NCBI GenBank assembly: GCA_937888925.1
Contig: CALARM010000417.1
Location: 1-8,038 of the forward strand
Direction: 5' to 3'
DNA length: 8,038 nucleotides
Source: an uncultured Synergistia bacterium
GTDB taxonomy: Bacteria > Eremiobacterota > SpSt-956 > JAKJGF01
Shown: positions 6,183 through 8,038 of the stretch, one piece after another
Numbering within the stretch: position 1 is the stretch's first letter
Layout: each line of letters begins with the position of its first letter
Program-made: the position numbers and the translations under genes
Notes under the pieces: generated by a model
What the model was told of the DNA's origin: nothing
Seen by the model: only the letters and a program-made list of their open reading frames with translations
Database searches by the model: none

Positions 6183-6875
6183 TCATGTATCAACTACAGG
6201 ACCATCACTGGAAAGAATACTTCCGTTAAGTATACGGGCAGAACTCAGATTTTCATAATTAATTCCTCCTTTTGCATAAAAAGAGCCCGATCTGGGACGA
6301 AAGGTAGCTATGTCCTGAATGCCGTTCATGAGAAAATGTCCGTCCTCTATTGTTATTACACCATCTGCTCCTGCTCCGCATTCCATATATTTAACTGTAC
6401 TTTTGACAGTTCTTTTAAATCCCCCATATTCACCCTGTGCCACAATAACTGCACTTTCTCCATAAACCTCTGTACCTACAAGGGATGAATAGAAAGATGG
6501 ACCTGATGCTACAGTACAGTTATGAGGATTATTCAGATTATTTACATAGGCAACTCTGAATCTCCCTGCCATTCCGTTCATACCTGTCAGTTCATAATTA
6601 TTATCAGCAAAGGAAAGAGAAGGAGGAGGTGGTATAGAAGAGGGAGAAAAGGGCGTTAAAATTGCTCCCTGAGAATATATATCATACATGGCATATACAC
6701 AGGCAGAGGTGGCAAGATTTAAAGCATGAAATCTTGCTGCAACGCTCGATGTTGTATGGAGATTACCTGTAGATAAAACTACAACAGCAAGAGATATTAT
6801 AAGTAAAATTACCATTATTGAAAGGGTTGTAATTAAAGCCATACCTTCAGAAGAATTTTTTTTAAGAATTTCCAT
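6183..6875 (-). CDS. PilX-like pilus assembly protein, N-terminal part
   Basis: This encodes 230 residues before an in-frame TGA. The leader MEILKKNSSEG is followed by MALITTLSIMVILLIISLAV (residues 12-31), the class III-type start of PilX and GspK-like proteins. Thr sits where most pilins have Glu at position 5, as is common in this family. The segment HALNLATSACVYAMYDI (about 50-66) is the usual continuation of the long helix. A proline-rich linker (SIPPPPS, about 80-86) and a beta-rich domain follow, ending in repeats such as RILNGSILSSDG. AGGAG lies 8 nt before ATG 6875, and the gene begins 19 nt after the PilV-like stop. The product would enter the inner membrane and join the pilus tip complex. 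It stops where a beta-solenoid seems to be under way, which suggests truncation. Confidence 0.82.
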   Translation of the reverse strand: MEILKKNSSEGMALITTLSIMVILLIISLAVVVLSTGNLHTTSSVAARFHALNLATSACVYAMYDIYSQGAILTPFSPSSIPPPPSLSFADNNYELTGMNGMAGRFRVAYVNNLNNPHNCTVASGPSFYSSLVGTEVYGESAVIVAQGEYGGFKRTVKSTVKYMECGAGADGVITIEDGHFLMNGIQDIATFRPRSGSFYAKGGINYENLSSARILNGSILSSDGPVVDT

Positions 6876-6894
6876 ACTTTTCTCTCCTTTTCAT

Positions 6895-7572
6895 CTACCA
6901 TGGATCTGATTTTGTCCTTCCGATAAAACCTTCAAATGTAACAAATCTCAGAGCAGTTCCGGCACCTGAAGCATTTTTTTCTTTCCAGTAAACTTTAACT
7001 GTCATATGTTTTATTTCATTTATGTTAAAACCATTATTCCATGCTTTTATTTCCACAACAGGAGTAAAGGTTACTTCTTTTAACAGTTGAGGTTCAAGAG
7101 GTTCAAGTATATCATTTGGATAACCGTCCTGATTGAGATCATAATAGGGAGGTGACATTATTGTTCCATGAGGATTGGCTCTGTGATAGAAATCGGCACT
7201 TACACCTGTAGCCCCCATATAGGCAGTATCTCCACCCGGAAGGTCTGATGTAATAGCACTGTGATGTACAAATTTTCCTATTTGATTTATATCATTTGAA
7301 GTTTTTCTATCAGGATAATAATAGTTACTTTTTACAGGATCTGCTATACCGGGATAAAATGGAATCATATGAAAATTCCCTTTGTATGCTTCAAACTGTG
7401 CCATAGCTATATTTAAAGCAACAGAATAATTTTCCCCTTTTTTTATTACCATGAGTCCCTGAGCCATTACACCGAAGACAATTATTATAGCAGAAACCAG
7501 GATGCCAAGAGAAAGCAGTATCTCCAGTAAAGACATTGCTTTAGTAGGATAAAAAAATAACACCTTTCTCAT
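6895..7572 (-). CDS. PilV-like minor pilin (type IV prepilin)
   Basis: This encodes 225 residues and is the first gene of the pilin operon. A 12-residue leader (MRKVLFFYPTKA) is followed by MSLLEILLSLGILVSAIIIV, with Glu at mature position 5 and a hydrophobic helix to about residue 36, the prepilin signature. Cleavage would be after Ala12. The segment VALNIAMAQFEAYK (about 51-64) is the usual amphipathic continuation. Residues 145-154, DLNQDGYPND, look like an EF-hand or dockerin-type calcium loop. The C-terminal part (MTVKVYWKEK and FVTFEGFIG) is a beta sheet like those in PilV or GspI-type proteins. A predicted promoter lies about 40 nt upstream; the ribosome binding site is weak (AAGAAAGA). 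The assignment as PilV rather than another minor pilin rests on gene order and N-terminal sequence. Confidence 0.82.
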   Translation of the reverse strand: MRKVLFFYPTKAMSLLEILLSLGILVSAIIIVFGVMAQGLMVIKKGENYSVALNIAMAQFEAYKGNFHMIPFYPGIADPVKSNYYYPDRKTSNDINQIGKFVHHSAITSDLPGGDTAYMGATGVSADFYHRANPHGTIMSPPYYDLNQDGYPNDILEPLEPQLLKEVTFTPVVEIKAWNNGFNINEIKHMTVKVYWKEKNASGAGTALRFVTFEGFIGRTKSDPW

Positions 7573-7612
7573 TTTTTATTTCTTTCTTAATAAAAAAAAT
7601 CTCATTATTTAT

Positions 7613-7642
7613 ATTATAACATAATCATGAGAGGTAGGTAAA
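7613..7642 (-). promoter_or_regulatory. Predicted promoter of the minor-pilin operon
   Basis: On the minus strand TTTACC (7642..7637, 4 of 6) is followed by an 18-nt spacer and a perfect TATAAT (7618..7613). The transcript would begin near 7606, giving a leader of about 34 nt before ATG 7572. It would drive PilV-, PilX-, PilW-like and WD40 genes together. Confidence 0.55.
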
Positions 7643-7682
7643 ACTATATTTTATATAAGATTTCATCTATTTACACTCTTCT

Positions 7683-7737
7683 ATGGTTACAATCGCGACG
7701 CGTAATGCGTAACGCGTGACGCGAGGACAAGAACCAT
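7683..7737. repeat. GC-rich 7-nt repeat island with inverted flanks
   Basis: Four 7-nt units, ACGCGTA, ATGCGTA, ACGCGTG and ACGCGAG, occupy 7698-7725. The core folds as an inverted repeat: TCGCGACGCGT (7693-7703), loop AATGCGTA, then ACGCGT-GA-CGCGA (7712-7724), an 11-bp stem with a 2-nt bulge. The outer hexamers ATGGTT (7683-7688) and AACCAT (7732-7737) are also complementary. Composition contrasts sharply with the AT-rich surroundings. It sits between the radical SAM gene and the pilin promoter. No T-run follows on either strand, so it is not a standard terminator; it could be a dispersed intergenic element. Confidence 0.65.
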
Positions 7738-7766
7738 AATTTGCCGGAGTTATTTTCTTACAGTCT

Positions 7767-8038
7767 CTAAGTTGCCAGAGAATATAACACCTTAAACATT
7801 GAAAAAGGATCACACAGAATATTGGTATAAGCAGCATTGGCAAGGGGACAGAAACACTCCGCTTTTTTTATACTTTCTCTTATAATTTTTGCTTTATCGC
7901 TGTGCCATATCTTTTTAAAATCATAACGTTCCTCCCTGAGATTTCCCATAGAATCTCCCCTGACACAGCATGGCCACACATGTCCGTCAGGAGAAATCTG
8001 GGCAGAAACAAGTCCCGAATAGCATGGAATTATCTGTT
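7767..8038 (-). CDS. Radical SAM/SPASM protein, C-terminal fragment
   Basis: The frame is open to the right edge, and only the last 89 codons are seen. They match a SPASM domain, the C-terminal region of many radical SAM enzymes that binds auxiliary iron-sulfur clusters. Counting from the edge, Cys at 5, the signature ISPDGHVWPCC (14-24), GNLREE (31-36), the IWHSDKAKIIR helix (43-53), a CFC pair (61-63) and Cys 75 are present. SPASM proteins modify peptides, sulfatases or small molecules, but the catalytic CxxxCxxC motif lies outside the window, so the substrate cannot be told. The GTG at 7979 (in HVWPCC) is an internal Val codon, not a start. The gene ends in TAG at 7767 and appears to be a separate transcription unit from the pilin operon. 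Confidence 0.85.
   Translation of the reverse strand, partial: QIIPCYSGLVSAQISPDGHVWPCCVRGDSMGNLREERYDFKKIWHSDKAKIIRESIKKAECFCPLANAAYTNILCDPFSMFKVLYSLAT

Larger units (their letters stand above)
4938..6875 (-). pseudogene. PilX-like reading frame of 645 codons interrupted by one TGA
   Basis: From ATG 6875 to the TGA at 4938 the frame is continuous apart from a single TGA at 6185..6183 (codon 231). Codons 232-319, between the two separate ORFs, read as ordinary protein (for example NINLPDWNIGDPNL and ISRPSFSYTPSIEDD) with no further stop. Full-length, this would be a PilX-type pilin helix, a globular domain, a beta-solenoid and a C-terminal domain, an arrangement seen in large PilX-like proteins. 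The break may be a nonsense mutation, a base error, or a recoded codon such as selenocysteine. Trp is written TGG throughout the neighbours and TGA is used as a stop elsewhere, so genome-wide reassignment is unlikely. The pseudogene label is provisional. Confidence 0.5.

Noticed and set aside
6149..6185. The hairpin after the TGA as an intrinsic terminator
   Set aside because: No run of T follows the stem; the next bases are A-rich and the reading frame continues.
6033..6488. A 151-codon plus-strand ORF lying across the in-frame TGA
   Set aside because: It is antisense to the PilX-like coding frame, its protein is Cys/Ile/Tyr-rich without recognisable domains, and it lacks a ribosome binding site. 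It is a shadow of the real gene.
4938..6875. TGA as a sense codon throughout the genome (code 4 or 25)
   Set aside because: The WD40, Uma2-like, ZIP and PilV-like genes contain no in-frame TGA over more than a thousand codons and write Trp as TGG, and the ATGA overlap uses TGA as a stop. General reassignment does not fit.
7683..7737. GC-rich repeat island as a CRISPR array
   Set aside because: The repeats are only 7 nt long and contiguous, with no spacers and no cas genes in the window.

Overview
This is an AT-rich bacterial window with short intergenic gaps and mostly clear Shine-Dalgarno sites. Genes for type IV pilus minor pilins suggest a Gram-negative-type (diderm) bacterium. The sequence does not let me name a phylum. 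Every gene except one (the Uma2-like nuclease) is on the minus strand.

Layout, left to right. Positions 1-185 hold the start of a MarR-like regulator cut by the window edge. Just upstream of it, in the same likely operon, is a small unknown protein gene (214-618). An AT-rich divergent control region (about 619-799) separates this pair from a plus-strand Uma2-family PD-(D/E)XK nuclease gene (800-1390). The nuclease gene converges on a GufA-type ZIP metal transporter gene (1404-2216, minus). Next is a WD40 gene (2318-4144, minus) encoding about 14 repeats, enough for two seven-bladed propellers.

The WD40 gene looks like the last gene of a minor-pilin operon read from about 7606 leftward: PilV-like (6895-7572), PilX-like (6183-6875 plus its downstream half 4938-5918), PilW-like (4171-4941), then WD40. 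All junctions are tight (19 nt, a 4-nt ATGA overlap, 26 nt), and a good sigma-70-type promoter lies upstream of PilV. The pilin-like proteins would be processed by prepilin peptidase and form or prime a pilus or pseudopilus tip. The WD40 protein has no signal peptide and would act in the cytoplasm, perhaps as a scaffold.

The most striking observation is in the PilX-like gene. The 230-residue N-terminal ORF and the 326-residue downstream ORF are in the same frame. The 88 codons between them contain no stop, so one 645-codon reading frame is broken by a single TGA (6183-6185). Four bases after that TGA is a 7-bp plus 5-bp hairpin whose GGA loop begins 19 nt past the TGA. This geometry resembles a bacterial SECIS element. 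A nonsense mutation, a sequencing error, a selenocysteine codon and a split gene are all possible, and the sequence alone does not decide between them.

At the right end, 7767-8038 encodes the C-terminal SPASM domain of a radical SAM protein. Between it and the pilin promoter is a small GC-rich island of 7-nt repeats that can fold into a strong hairpin, quite unlike the surrounding DNA. No stretch longer than 300 bases lacks a gene, and I saw no RNA genes, transposases or CRISPR arrays.
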